Position numbers and translations under genes: made by a program. DNA of 64,000 nt from SYFY01 sp031385325 (GTDB lineage: Bacteria; Pseudomonadota; Gammaproteobacteria; Pseudomonadales; Azotimanducaceae). Location of the stretch: assembly GCA_031385325.1 (NCBI GenBank), contig JANNBJ010000234.1, positions 1 to 64,000 on the forward strand, given 5' to 3'. Under the pieces are notes generated by a model that saw only the letters and a list, made by a program, of their open reading frames with translations, was not told the DNA's origin and searched no databases. This document shows, in pieces, positions 16,582 to 24,838 of the stretch (position 1 is its first letter; each line of letters begins with the position of its first letter).

Positions 16582-18288
16582 ATGAACAGATCAATGAACG
16601 CCAAAGACAGCAGCAAACTGGATGAAGCCAGACGCTGGCACATCGAAGGTCGACGTGCTGATGCGAAGCCGATTTACAGCCGGCTGCTGAGAAAGTATCC
16701 GGCCAACAGCGACGTTCAGTCGCTCATGGCGGCCCTGCTGCTGGATGAAGGCGAAGCCATCTACGCTCTGCCCTTCCTGCGCAGACTCACCATCGCCCGT
16801 CCTGCGGACGCCGATCTGCAATACAACCTGGGGCTGGCCCTGGCCGAGTCCGGTGAACATCGCGCGGCGATCGACGCTTATGCCATTGCCCTTCGATTGT
16901 CTCCCACGCACCCGCTCGCCTGGTACAACACGGGGCTTTCGTGGCGCAAGCTTGGCAATGCTGACAAGGCTATTGACGCGCTACTGCGTGACACCGCGTT
17001 ACGACCACGCGCCGATAGTTGCCGACTGCTCTCGCGCTTGTACAAGGAACAGAAAGAGCTGACGCAGGCTCTCGACTACGCCTACCGATGTGTGGAACTG
17101 GAAGGTGCCAAACCGGCCGATCTTGATTACCTGGTGGCACTGGAATCGAGAAATCTCGCGGAGTCGATGTTCATCAGTGACACGCAGGCACTGGAAATTG
17201 AATCGCTTGCCGTACACGCGGCGCAACTGACCCCGGACAATGCCGAGACATTGACCAATCTTGGCATGGTGTACAGCCAGCTAGGCGATTTTGCAGGTGG
17301 CATACCACCTTTGCAGCGCGCGCATGTTCTGGATTCGAGCAACGAAAACTGTCTGAAGCTACTGGCCGTCATGTTGATGACCATGGGCGATATCGAAGAC
17401 GGATGGCGGCTGCGAATGAGTCGCGAGCGGATTTCGAATACACCCGAGATCGCCACCATTCCACGCTGGCAAGGCAGGATCAGGCCCGGCCTGCGACTGG
17501 TTGTCCTGCGTGAACAAGGTGTGGGTGATGAGATCCTGTACGCAAACATGCTGACCGATCTGCTGGACGCAGGTGTGCAAGTTACATTTCCTTGCGACCC
17601 TCGGCTGATTCCACTCTTTCGTCGCAGCGAACCACGGTTGAACGTCTCTGCTGGGTTAACCCAGGAGGAGTTCAACGAACACGACGCATTTGTTGGCCTG
17701 GGCGAACTGCACATCTGGCTGCGACCTACCCTCGCCGACCTGCCGCCGCCGAAGCGCCTGTTCCAGCCGGACCTCGAAGCCCGCAAGTGCTTTCGAGCGC
17801 AGTGGGAACAACGCTATCCCGGTCGTCGATACGTCGGCTTGTCATGGCTGAGCCACAGCACCTACAACGGTGCGAGCAAGTCCATTCCATTGACACTCCT
17901 TGACCCTGTCCTGCAAACACCTGACACGGTGTTTATCTGTTCCCAGTATGGCGAAGGCGCTGCGGAATTTGCCGAGTATGGGCGTCAACGCGGCTTCAGC
18001 GTTCATGTCGATCCACGGTGTAACGCCTTGTCAGACCTGGAAGTTGCTGCAGCCCAATTGGCAGCACTTGATGAGTTTGTTTCCGTGTCCAACGCCAGCG
18101 TGCATCTGGCTGGTGCCCTTGGGGTAAAAACACATGCGCTCATTGGACGACGCCCGGTATGGCACTGGTTTCTTCAAGGTAAGCAGTCCCCCTGGTATCC
18201 CGACGTGACGTTGTACCGCCAGATCTACCTCGACAGCTGGGCCGAACCCATTGCGCAAATCGCCAAACAGCTCGGGAGACCCGCATGA
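16582..18288 (+). CDS. TPR protein with C-terminal glycosyltransferase-like domain
   Basis: A 568-residue protein. Residues about 5-270 are TPR repeats (LQYNLGLALAESGEHRAAIDAYAIALRLSPTHPLAWYNTGLSWRKLGNADKAIDAL; ETLTNLGMVYSQLGDFAGGIPPLQRAHVLD). Residues about 310-560 resemble the GT9/OGT-like domain found in bacterial TPR glycosyltransferases, with RLVVLREQGVGDEILYANML and SVSNASVHLAGALGVKTHALIG. Such proteins are frequent beside flagellar genes and are linked to flagellin O-glycosylation. The ATG at 16582 is chosen over a TTG two codons earlier. Its stop overlaps the next ATG (ATGA), so the two form an operon. No clear promoter is seen in 16390-16581. Confidence 0.8.
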   Translation: MNRSMNAKDSSKLDEARRWHIEGRRADAKPIYSRLLRKYPANSDVQSLMAALLLDEGEAIYALPFLRRLTIARPADADLQYNLGLALAESGEHRAAIDAYAIALRLSPTHPLAWYNTGLSWRKLGNADKAIDALLRDTALRPRADSCRLLSRLYKEQKELTQALDYAYRCVELEGAKPADLDYLVALESRNLAESMFISDTQALEIESLAVHAAQLTPDNAETLTNLGMVYSQLGDFAGGIPPLQRAHVLDSSNENCLKLLAVMLMTMGDIEDGWRLRMSRERISNTPEIATIPRWQGRIRPGLRLVVLREQGVGDEILYANMLTDLLDAGVQVTFPCDPRLIPLFRRSEPRLNVSAGLTQEEFNEHDAFVGLGELHIWLRPTLADLPPPKRLFQPDLEARKCFRAQWEQRYPGRRYVGLSWLSHSTYNGASKSIPLTLLDPVLQTPDTVFICSQYGEGAAEFAEYGRQRGFSVHVDPRCNALSDLEVAAAQLAALDEFVSVSNASVHLAGALGVKTHALIGRRPVWHWFLQGKQSPWYPDVTLYRQIYLDSWAEPIAQIAKQLGRPA

Positions 18289-18992
18289 ACGCCAACACCA
18301 TCCGCGTGTTCATTGGTTATGATCGAAGTGAAATTGCGGCCTACAACGTTCTCGCGCACAGCATTCTTGAACAAGCCAGCATGCCGGTTTCCATCACTCC
18401 GGTCATGCTGACGCAGCTGAAGGGAGTTTACAGCCGTCCGCAGCACGCGCTGGCTTCAACCGAATTTTCGTTCTCGCGATTCCTGGTGCCATGGCTGTGC
18501 AACTATGACGGTTATGCGATCTTCATGGACTGCGACATGCTCTGTCGCGCTGACATCGCAGAACTGTGGTCATACCGCAGCCCCTCGAGAACGATTCAGG
18601 TCGTCAAACACGACTATCAACCCGAAGCTTCCATCAAGTTCAACAACAACATACAGACCCGCTATCACCGCAAGAACTGGTCCAGCGTGATGTTGATGAA
18701 CTGCGCCAGGTGCTACAATCTCACACCCGAGTACACCAACACCGCAACCGGTCTAGAGCTGCATCAGTTCAAGTGGATAGACGACGATGATCACATCGGC
18801 GCTCTGCCACACGGCTGGAATCATCTGGTCGGTTATGACCGCTATCAAGCCGACGCCCGTCTGGTCCACTTTACCGAAGGGGGTCCCTACTTCGAGGCTT
18901 ATGCAGATTGTGACTACTCAGCGGAGTGGAATGCCGCCCGCGATCGTTTGTTGTCAGTCTGTGATCGGGAGAGTCTGACGGTAGTCGCCTGA
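18285..18992 (+). CDS. GT8-like glycosyltransferase
   Basis: A 235-residue soluble protein with the nucleotide-sugar-binding N-terminus TIRVFIGYDRSEIAAYNVLAHSI and the metal-binding DxD motif in FMDCDML. Both fit a GT-A fold family 8-like transferase. The C-terminal half contains VHFTEGGPYFEAY, also typical. It is coupled by ATGA to the TPR protein. The pair probably acts on the same glycan, and with fliC in the same window flagellin is a plausible acceptor (inference). It converges with hptB. Confidence 0.75.
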   Translation: MNANTIRVFIGYDRSEIAAYNVLAHSILEQASMPVSITPVMLTQLKGVYSRPQHALASTEFSFSRFLVPWLCNYDGYAIFMDCDMLCRADIAELWSYRSPSRTIQVVKHDYQPEASIKFNNNIQTRYHRKNWSSVMLMNCARCYNLTPEYTNTATGLELHQFKWIDDDDHIGALPHGWNHLVGYDRYQADARLVHFTEGGPYFEAYADCDYSAEWNAARDRLLSVCDRESLTVVA

Positions 18993-19018
18993 CTGAAAGC
19001 CTTTCCGAACCATTTGGC

Positions 19019-19354
19019 TCAGCGCAGACTGGCCAGCTCGCCATGAGCGAACTGAATCTCTCGCTCCAGAGCCGTCAACAACGACGGCATCTCGTTCCAC
19101 ATCTCATGTTGAGCGTGTTTTTCAACCTCTGAAGCGATTCCCGCACAATTCGTAGCACCGATATTGGCGCAGCTCCCCTTGAGTGAATGAGCCAGACGAC
19201 CAATGGACTGACGCTCACCAGATCTCCACATCTGCTGCAATTGCAGGTGTTGAGTGGCTGATTCTCGCAAAAAGACTTCGAGCAGCTCGCCGAAGTCGTC
19301 TTCCATGATTTCACGTAGTCCCAGCAGTATCTCGTCATCGATGTGGTCAGACAT
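19019..19354 (-). CDS. hptB: Histidine phosphotransfer protein, HptB-like
   Basis: A 111-residue single Hpt domain with the phosphorylated histidine in LAHSLKGSCANIGA (His56). In Pseudomonas aeruginosa, HptB passes phosphate to HsbR, which controls the STAS protein HsbA and through it FlgM. The same trio is present here. Its ATG overlaps the hsbR stop by 8 bases. The hybrid kinases that would feed it are not in the window. Confidence 0.85.
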   Translation of the reverse strand: MSDHIDDEILLGLREIMEDDFGELLEVFLRESATQHLQLQQMWRSGERQSIGRLAHSLKGSCANIGATNCAGIASEVEKHAQHEMWNEMPSLLTALEREIQFAHGELASLR

Positions 19355-21038
19355 GTTCCGTGCTCCAGTTGAACCGGACCACCACGGAGTTGCCGGGTTC
19401 TTCGTAGGTCACTTCATCACACAGTTCGTTCAACAGCATCATGCCGCGGCCATGATAGCCAACGCTTTTTCTCTTCGACCTCACGCCAGCTTTCCTGAAA
19501 TCAAATCCCCGACCGCTATCGGTCACACGCAAGGTCAGCACACCGCCGGTCTCATCAATTTCGTTGGCCAGTTCAAATCGGATGAAACCCTCCAGCCGCT
19601 CCAGTGCCTGGGCGCGCCGGGCATAGTAGGTTGCGAACCCCTCCGCGGAATCCTTGAGAGAAGAGTCCAGGCCCATCACCCCGTGCTCCAGCGCGTTGGA
19701 ATAGGTCTCGGCCAGAATCGTGTAGATTTCACTGGCCCGACGGCGAAGCTGCGGAGACTCCATCAGAATGTGCTGAAGCATCGGCAAGGGATTGAACGCT
19801 CGCAGTGAGCGCGGCCCAAGTTCGTAACAGAGCTTCCAATCCTGCGGAGAGCCCGCGAATTCTGCGGCATCACCGCCAGAACGTATCAGATCTACTGCGT
19901 CCAGCACGGTCACTTCGACCAGTGTCAGATCATCGGTGCGCGCCTGGTTCGCCATGTGCGCCTGAACCTTTGTCAGCACTGTTTCAAAAACAGTGGTGGC
20001 AGGAGCTTGCCGTACGACATCAATCAGATGCTCATGGCCAAACGCCACACCCGCGGCATTTTCCGCTTCAACCAGACCATCAGTACACAGAATGATGCAA
20101 TCACCGGTTTCAACCTCGACCATCCCGGTAGTTGCAGCAAAGTTCTGATCATCCAGTATTCCCAGTGGCAGATTCCGAGAGACGATCTCGAATACGTCCT
20201 GCTTTGAGTGACGTAGGAGAATTGCTGACGGTAATCCCCCATTCCAGTACTCCAGCGTGTTCTTGCGCAGTGACAGCCTGAGCATGGTCACGCAGCAGAA
20301 GTAACCCGGTGGCAACACGGTCCGGAGCTTGCGGTTCGATTCGCGCAGGATATCCGAAACACTGAAGCCCTTGGCCGTCATCCCGTAAAACGTGTCGGCA
20401 AGTGGCAGTGCCCCGATCGCGGCGGTCAGTCCATGCCCGGTGAAGTCACCCAGCAAGACCAGCAGGTCACCGGCCGGATCATGCGCGGCCAGCAGGACAT
20501 CACCATTGAAGACCGACATCGGTGACAGCAGGTGTTTGAGAAACGGCCCTTTCAGCTTGCCCGTGTGTGCAATGTTGTCAAAGACAGACTTTGCCGCCAA
20601 CTGCTCCTGGAGGAGGTGCGATTGCAGACGGTGTAGTTCCTCCCGCTGCACCCTGAGCTGATGCTGTTGCTCTCGCAGCCGAGTCAACGCCTGCAACTTG
20701 GCTTTCAGGACAATCGGGTTATAGGGTTTGGAAAGAAAATCGTCACCACCGGCGCTCAGGCAACGGTCCAGCCATTCATTGCCGGCGAGCGATGACAGGA
20801 AGACGATCGGCACATAATCGTCTGATGACGATGCTCGCACAGTGCGCGCCACTGCAAAACCATCGAGCCCTGGCATCATCGCATCCAGCAGCACGACATC
20901 CGGCGAGTATTCGGCAAATCTCGCCAGTGCCTCATGACCATCTACTGCAGTGATGACCTCATAACCCTCGCGCTCGACAATTCGTGCCAGCAGCAGGCGA
21001 TCCGAGGCATTGTCTTCAGCAACCAGAACACGCGTCAT
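19347..21038 (-). CDS. hsbR: Response regulator with PP2C phosphatase and anti-sigma kinase domains, HsbR-like
   Basis: A 563-residue three-domain regulator. Residues 1-120 are a receiver with phospho-acceptor Asp52 (DVVLLDAMMPGLDGF). Residues about 185-385 are a SpoIIE/PP2C phosphatase (LLVLLGDFTGHGLTAAIGALPLADTFYGMTA; DCIILCTDGLVEAEN). Residues about 420-560 are an HATPase_c kinase of the anti-sigma type (EIYTILAETYSNALEHGVMG; LRVTDSGRGFDF). This architecture and length match P. aeruginosa HsbR. I use the ATG at 21038, and a GTG four codons upstream is possible. The gene lies 124 bases after hsbA, with a palindrome in between. Confidence 0.88.
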   Translation of the reverse strand: MTRVLVAEDNASDRLLLARIVEREGYEVITAVDGHEALARFAEYSPDVVLLDAMMPGLDGFAVARTVRASSSDDYVPIVFLSSLAGNEWLDRCLSAGGDDFLSKPYNPIVLKAKLQALTRLREQQHQLRVQREELHRLQSHLLQEQLAAKSVFDNIAHTGKLKGPFLKHLLSPMSVFNGDVLLAAHDPAGDLLVLLGDFTGHGLTAAIGALPLADTFYGMTAKGFSVSDILRESNRKLRTVLPPGYFCCVTMLRLSLRKNTLEYWNGGLPSAILLRHSKQDVFEIVSRNLPLGILDDQNFAATTGMVEVETGDCIILCTDGLVEAENAAGVAFGHEHLIDVVRQAPATTVFETVLTKVQAHMANQARTDDLTLVEVTVLDAVDLIRSGGDAAEFAGSPQDWKLCYELGPRSLRAFNPLPMLQHILMESPQLRRRASEIYTILAETYSNALEHGVMGLDSSLKDSAEGFATYYARRAQALERLEGFIRFELANEIDETGGVLTLRVTDSGRGFDFRKAGVRSKRKSVGYHGRGMMLLNELCDEVTYEEPGNSVVVRFNWSTEHV

Positions 21039-21132
21039 GGGCGGATGCACCTATCGATGGATGACATCTGAACCGGGAATCCAGCTTGAGATTTCGGATG
21101 GAGAATCCAATAAGGAAGTTCAGCCATTTGCC

Positions 21133-21156
21133 GAAGGTCTGATAGATCAGACCTTC
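21133..21156. repeat. Second copy of the 24-bp palindrome
   Basis: Arms of 11 bases (GAAGGTCTGAT and its complement) around a 2-base centre. It is identical to the core of the palindrome at 18-45 except for one central base, and is also followed by TTAAAT. It lies 6 bases beyond the hsbA stop, upstream of hsbR. There is no T-run, so a simple intrinsic terminator is not supported. Confidence 0.75.
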
Positions 21157-21162
21157 CTTAAA

Positions 21163-21468
21163 TCAATGAATTGCGAACAACTGCTCAAAGTTCGAAATCG
21201 CGAGGATCTTTCGCACGTCGGGCGAGCAGTTGACGATTTCGACCTTGGCACTCGATGCGTTGGCATGGTCACGCAACAGCAGCAACATGCCCAGCGCAGA
21301 GCTATCGAGATAGTTGGCGTCCTTGAGATTGACGGTGAACAGATCCGGATTGGATTCCAGCGCTTCGTAACTCTCACGAAAATCCCGGTGTGAACTGAAG
21401 TCGAACCGGCCAGTGACGCTGATCGTCAGACGCGTTCCTTCAGCATTGAGTTCCTGCACGATAGCCAT
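21163..21468 (-). CDS. hsbA: STAS-domain anti-sigma factor antagonist, HsbA-like
   Basis: A 101-residue single STAS domain. The conserved phosphorylation loop reads NYLDSSALGMLLLL, with the Ser pair at residues 56-57. In P. aeruginosa, HsbA binds FlgM or a diguanylate cyclase depending on its phosphorylation, linking surface sensing to sigma-28. HsbR and HptB follow downstream on the same strand. It starts 13 bases after the fliJ stop with an AAGGA site, so it is probably co-transcribed with fliE-fliJ. Confidence 0.87.
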   Translation of the reverse strand: MAIVQELNAEGTRLTISVTGRFDFSSHRDFRESYEALESNPDLFTVNLKDANYLDSSALGMLLLLRDHANASSAKVEIVNCSPDVRKILAISNFEQLFAIH

Positions 21469-21481
21469 CTTGGCAATGTCC

Positions 21482-21931
21482 TTATTCTGGGTCTTTGAGG
21501 TCTGTCCATCTTCCAGTTGCGGGCAGACGATGTATTGACCGGCGTCTCAGTTTCCGGTCCTCCTCAACCCGTTTCTGTTCCTGAATGTGCGCGACCACTT
21601 TTTCTGCGCTGCGCAAGCTGGTCAGCGCCTGGCGCCAGACCTGATCACGGCGTTTCACCTCTTCGTTCAGGCGGCTCGCGTGTTGTCTGCGACTGAGCAC
21701 CAGATCATGCACCTTGCCGGCAAACAGCTGCTGTCGGCGGACCACTGGCGCAGGTGCTTCACCGAGTTTTTGCAGCGCATATTCACGCTCAAGCGCTTCG
21801 GTGTCGGCGACTTCTCGCAGCGCTGTCTGGGCTGGAATCCTGACCTGTGTCAACCGGGACTGCGCCTGCAACATTCGCACCCTTCGCAGCTTGAGCCACG
21901 CATCCAGCGCGTGTCGTGTGTGACCGGCCAT
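21482..21931 (-). CDS. fliJ: Flagellar export chaperone-like stalk protein FliJ
   Basis: A 149-residue, highly charged, coiled-coil protein with long runs of Arg, Gln, Glu and Lys and no membrane segment. It is assigned from its position directly after fliI. FliJ forms the stalk in the FliI ring and links it to FlhA. Sequence conservation of this family is low, so context is the main evidence. Confidence 0.82.
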   Translation of the reverse strand: MAGHTRHALDAWLKLRRVRMLQAQSRLTQVRIPAQTALREVADTEALEREYALQKLGEAPAPVVRRQQLFAGKVHDLVLSRRQHASRLNEEVKRRDQVWRQALTSLRSAEKVVAHIQEQKRVEEDRKLRRRSIHRLPATGRWTDLKDPE

Positions 21932-21970
21932 CGACTCAGCGCGCCATCTGCTCAGTCATTTCGATGCAGA

Positions 21971-23299
21971 TCACGGGATCAGCGCCTGTCCTTCACCAAA
22001 CAACACCTTTAACCGAGCCATGGACTCGACATAGGACACCTGCGCACCGGCTGGTTGCTTGAGAAATTCCGTCAGCTTGTTGCGCCGGGCGATCGCTTCG
22101 TCCGTCAATGCGTCTGCACCACGTTGATAAGCGCCCATATTGATCAGATCTTCCTGTTCCGAATAACGAGACCACAACGCCTTGAATCGCATGGATAACA
22201 GGCGCTCCGCCTCCGGAACTATTCTGGTCTGCAATCGACTGACCGAGGCGCCCACGTCGACAGCAGGGTAGATTCCGGCATCAGCCAATCGCCGGCTGAG
22301 GACGATGTGACCATCCAGAATAGCTCGCGCGGCATCAACGATCGGGTCCTGCAGATCATCTTCTTCCATAAGTACCGTGTAAAACGCCGTGATACTGCCA
22401 GACTCGGTGCGACCGGTACGCTCCACCAGCTTGGGTAAAAGAGCAAAAACCGACGGTGTATAACCCTTGGTCGCAGGGGGTTCACCCAGCGCCAGACCAA
22501 TTTCTCGTTGTGCCTGCGCGCACCGGGTCAGCGAATCCATCAAGAGCAGCACGCTCTTGCCCTGAAGTCGATGAAACTCGGCCAATTGGGTTGCAAGCCA
22601 GGCACCACGCAACCGCAATGCGGGCGAATCGTCAGCTGGCGAAACCACGACGGTTGCATGCGGCAGACCGCCGTCAAGATTGTCCTCGATGAACTCACGA
22701 ACCTCACGTCCACGTTCACCAATCATCGCCAGAATGACAACGTCGGCTTTTGTGTTACGCGCAAGCATACCCAGCGTCACGCTTTTACCGACGCCGCTGC
22801 CTGCGAACAGACCAACCCGTTGTCCCTTGCCAACGGTAACGAGTGCATTGATGCTGGTCACGCCAACATCAAGCACTTCGTCAATAGGCGGACGCACCAG
22901 AGGATTGATCCGTTCCATGCCCTTGGTTGCGGCTTTCTGTTGACCGAGCGGCCCACGGCCATCAATCGGCGAACCTGAAGCATCGATGATTCGTCCCAAG
23001 GCCGCCATGGCGTCCGGCACCGGCAAAGTCATAACCAGTCGCACGGGAGCACCCACCTGTAATCCATCCATTCGATCGAGTGGCATGAGATAACTCGTGT
23101 CGCCTTTGAAACCAACCACTTCCGCGCCTTTTGGTCCGTGAGCCGTCAGGATCTCGGCGCGCTCTCCGAGTTCCGCACCAAGTCCCCTGGCCTCAACCAG
23201 CAACCCGATACTCGAAGTGACAGATCCGCATCGGCGCGCCCTGACAATCTGCCGCGCTGTGGCGCAGGGGAGCTCGAAGTGCAGCGCTTCAGCGTTCAA
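21971..23299 (-). CDS. fliI: Flagellar export ATPase FliI
   Basis: A 442-residue F1-beta-like ATPase that energises flagellar export. Walker A is GLFAGSGVGKS and the Walker B region is SVLLLMDSLTRCAQAQREIGLALGEPPATKGYTPSVFALLPKLVERTG, both canonical. The start is uncertain because no ATG is available. The TTG at 23299, with AGGG 8 bases upstream and close to the fliH stop, is my choice. A TTG at 23317 would add six residues but has no visible ribosome binding site. Confidence 0.93.
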   Translation of the reverse strand: MNAEALHFELPCATARQIVRARRCGSVTSSIGLLVEARGLGAELGERAEILTAHGPKGAEVVGFKGDTSYLMPLDRMDGLQVGAPVRLVMTLPVPDAMAALGRIIDASGSPIDGRGPLGQQKAATKGMERINPLVRPPIDEVLDVGVTSINALVTVGKGQRVGLFAGSGVGKSVTLGMLARNTKADVVILAMIGERGREVREFIEDNLDGGLPHATVVVSPADDSPALRLRGAWLATQLAEFHRLQGKSVLLLMDSLTRCAQAQREIGLALGEPPATKGYTPSVFALLPKLVERTGRTESGSITAFYTVLMEEDDLQDPIVDAARAILDGHIVLSRRLADAGIYPAVDVGASVSRLQTRIVPEAERLLSMRFKALWSRYSEQEDLINMGAYQRGADALTDEAIARRNKLTEFLKQPAGAQVSYVESMARLKVLFGEGQALIP

Positions 23300-23828
23300 A
23301 GGACATGCCCTGATCAAGCAGACAATTGAATTCAGTCACGAGATCTGCAGACCAATTGGCACGATCAGAATCTACCTGAACTGCAAACGGTGGTAACGAA
23401 GTGTCTTCGCTGATGGCTTGATCCATCAATTGAGCAAGCGAACGCGCAAGCTCCGGGTGTGCACGAATCGACAGTGTTCCGCTGGCCGGCATCGCATCGA
23501 CCGCCTGCTGCAGCATGGTCTTGAACACCTCAGGCTCTACCCGGAGCGTTGACCCCAACAAGGCAACAAATGCACCGCGAATGAACTCGGCGATTTCCGT
23601 GACCTGTCGTTCGGCAATCCTTGAACGATGTTGTTCCAGGGATTGCTGCAGAACCTGAAGTTCCCTGATTTTCGGCGTCATTTCAAGATCCGCCTGACGA
23701 CGGCCTTCCGCGAGCCCTTCGGCGCGTGCAGCTTCCCGACTCTGCCGTTCGAGTTCCTCAAACGACGGAACAGGTACCGGTCGCGAATCTGGTCGCACAC
23801 TGGGCCAGGTGAACAGCTGATTGGTCAA
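23289..23828 (-). CDS. fliH: Flagellar export regulator FliH
   Basis: A 179-residue protein that is short for FliH. It has an N-terminal proline-rich tail, a coiled-coil segment with small residues (SREAARAEGLAEGRRQADLE) and a C-terminal FliI-binding domain (LRVEPEVFKTMLQQAVDAMPASGTLSIRAHPELARSL). It holds FliI inactive and docks it to FliN. It starts at TTG (23828) overlapping the fliG stop, with GAGGAG placed 5-6 bases upstream, so the non-ATG start is well supported. Confidence 0.9.
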   Translation of the reverse strand: MTNQLFTWPSVRPDSRPVPVPSFEELERQSREAARAEGLAEGRRQADLEMTPKIRELQVLQQSLEQHRSRIAERQVTEIAEFIRGAFVALLGSTLRVEPEVFKTMLQQAVDAMPASGTLSIRAHPELARSLAQLMDQAISEDTSLPPFAVQVDSDRANWSADLVTEFNCLLDQGMSFER

Positions 23829-24838
23829 ACCATCTCCTCGCCGTTGCCAGTGATGACCAGCTCACCGTCTTCTGCGAGTTTTCGCGCAACAGTCAGGATC
23901 TCTTTCTGAGCTGCCTCTACTTCGGACAATCGGACCGGCCCCTTGGCCTCCATATCATCTTTCAGCAGTTCAGCCGCTCGTTTCGACATGTTGTTGAAGA
24001 TCTTCTCCGAGAGTGCCGGATCTGCACCTTTCAGTGCCAGCACCAGCATTTCTGTTGTCACTTCGCGCAACAGGGTCTGTATTCCCCGATCATCGATCTG
24101 CATCAGGTTATCGAAGATGAACATCATCTCCTGAATCGATTCACACAGGCTTTCATCACTTTCCCGAATTTTTTCGAGCACCGCCTGATCGGTGCCACGC
24201 GCCATCTTGTTCATGATCTCGGCGGCGCTACGGCGCCCACCAAGCTGCGCAAACCGATTGGCGGTCTGGCGCCCGGCATGCTGCTCGAGTACCGCAGCCA
24301 GTTCGGTCAGTGCGGTCGGAGATACAGAGTCCAGCTTGGCTACTCGCATGACGATTTCTGCGCAGTGTGCAGGATCGTTGAGATAGCCCAGCACCTCACC
24401 CGCCTGCTCGGCTTCCAGATACGACAGCACAATGGCCTGTACCTGTGGATGTTCTTCCTTCATGAAGTCGGCAATGGCGCGAGAGTCCATCCAGCGGAGT
24501 TTTTCCAGCCCACCCGTACTGCCACCGCTGATCCGCTCAAGCAGCGTTGTGGCCTTGTGTTCCCCCAGTGCGCCCACCAGCATCCGCTTGAGATAGTCTG
24601 GTACACCCAGCGACAGCCCGCTTTGCTCAGTAACCTCGTCCAGGAACGAGCCGATCACCATTTCGATGTCTCGACGCGGAATGGAACCTAACGACGCCAT
24701 CGCCTCACCAACCCGCTGTACTTCCCGCGGATCAAGATAGCGCAGCACCTTGGCCGCTTCTTCTTCACCCAGTGACAGCAGCAGGATGGCTGCCTGCTGC
24801 ACCGAGCCAATCACTGACTCTTCAGCCATTTCACTCAT
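23825..24838 (-). CDS. fliG: Flagellar motor switch protein FliG
   Basis: A 337-residue rotor protein that couples the MS-ring to the C-ring and receives torque from the stator. Visible signatures are EEHPQVQAIVLSYLEAEQAGEVL (middle domain, EHPQ) and the C-terminal torque helix region QEMMFIFDNLMQIDDRGIQTLLREV. It overlaps the fliF stop by 8 bases and the fliH start by 4, so translation is probably coupled. Confidence 0.97.
   Translation of the reverse strand: MSEMAEESVIGSVQQAAILLLSLGEEEAAKVLRYLDPREVQRVGEAMASLGSIPRRDIEMVIGSFLDEVTEQSGLSLGVPDYLKRMLVGALGEHKATTLLERISGGSTGGLEKLRWMDSRAIADFMKEEHPQVQAIVLSYLEAEQAGEVLGYLNDPAHCAEIVMRVAKLDSVSPTALTELAAVLEQHAGRQTANRFAQLGGRRSAAEIMNKMARGTDQAVLEKIRESDESLCESIQEMMFIFDNLMQIDDRGIQTLLREVTTEMLVLALKGADPALSEKIFNNMSKRAAELLKDDMEAKGPVRLSEVEAAQKEILTVARKLAEDGELVITGNGEEMV

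Noticed and set aside
16409..16594. A 61-residue minus-strand frame with several cysteines between the methyltransferase and TPR genes
   Set aside because: It starts at TTG inside the TPR start region with no ribosome binding site, and I cannot support it as a gene.
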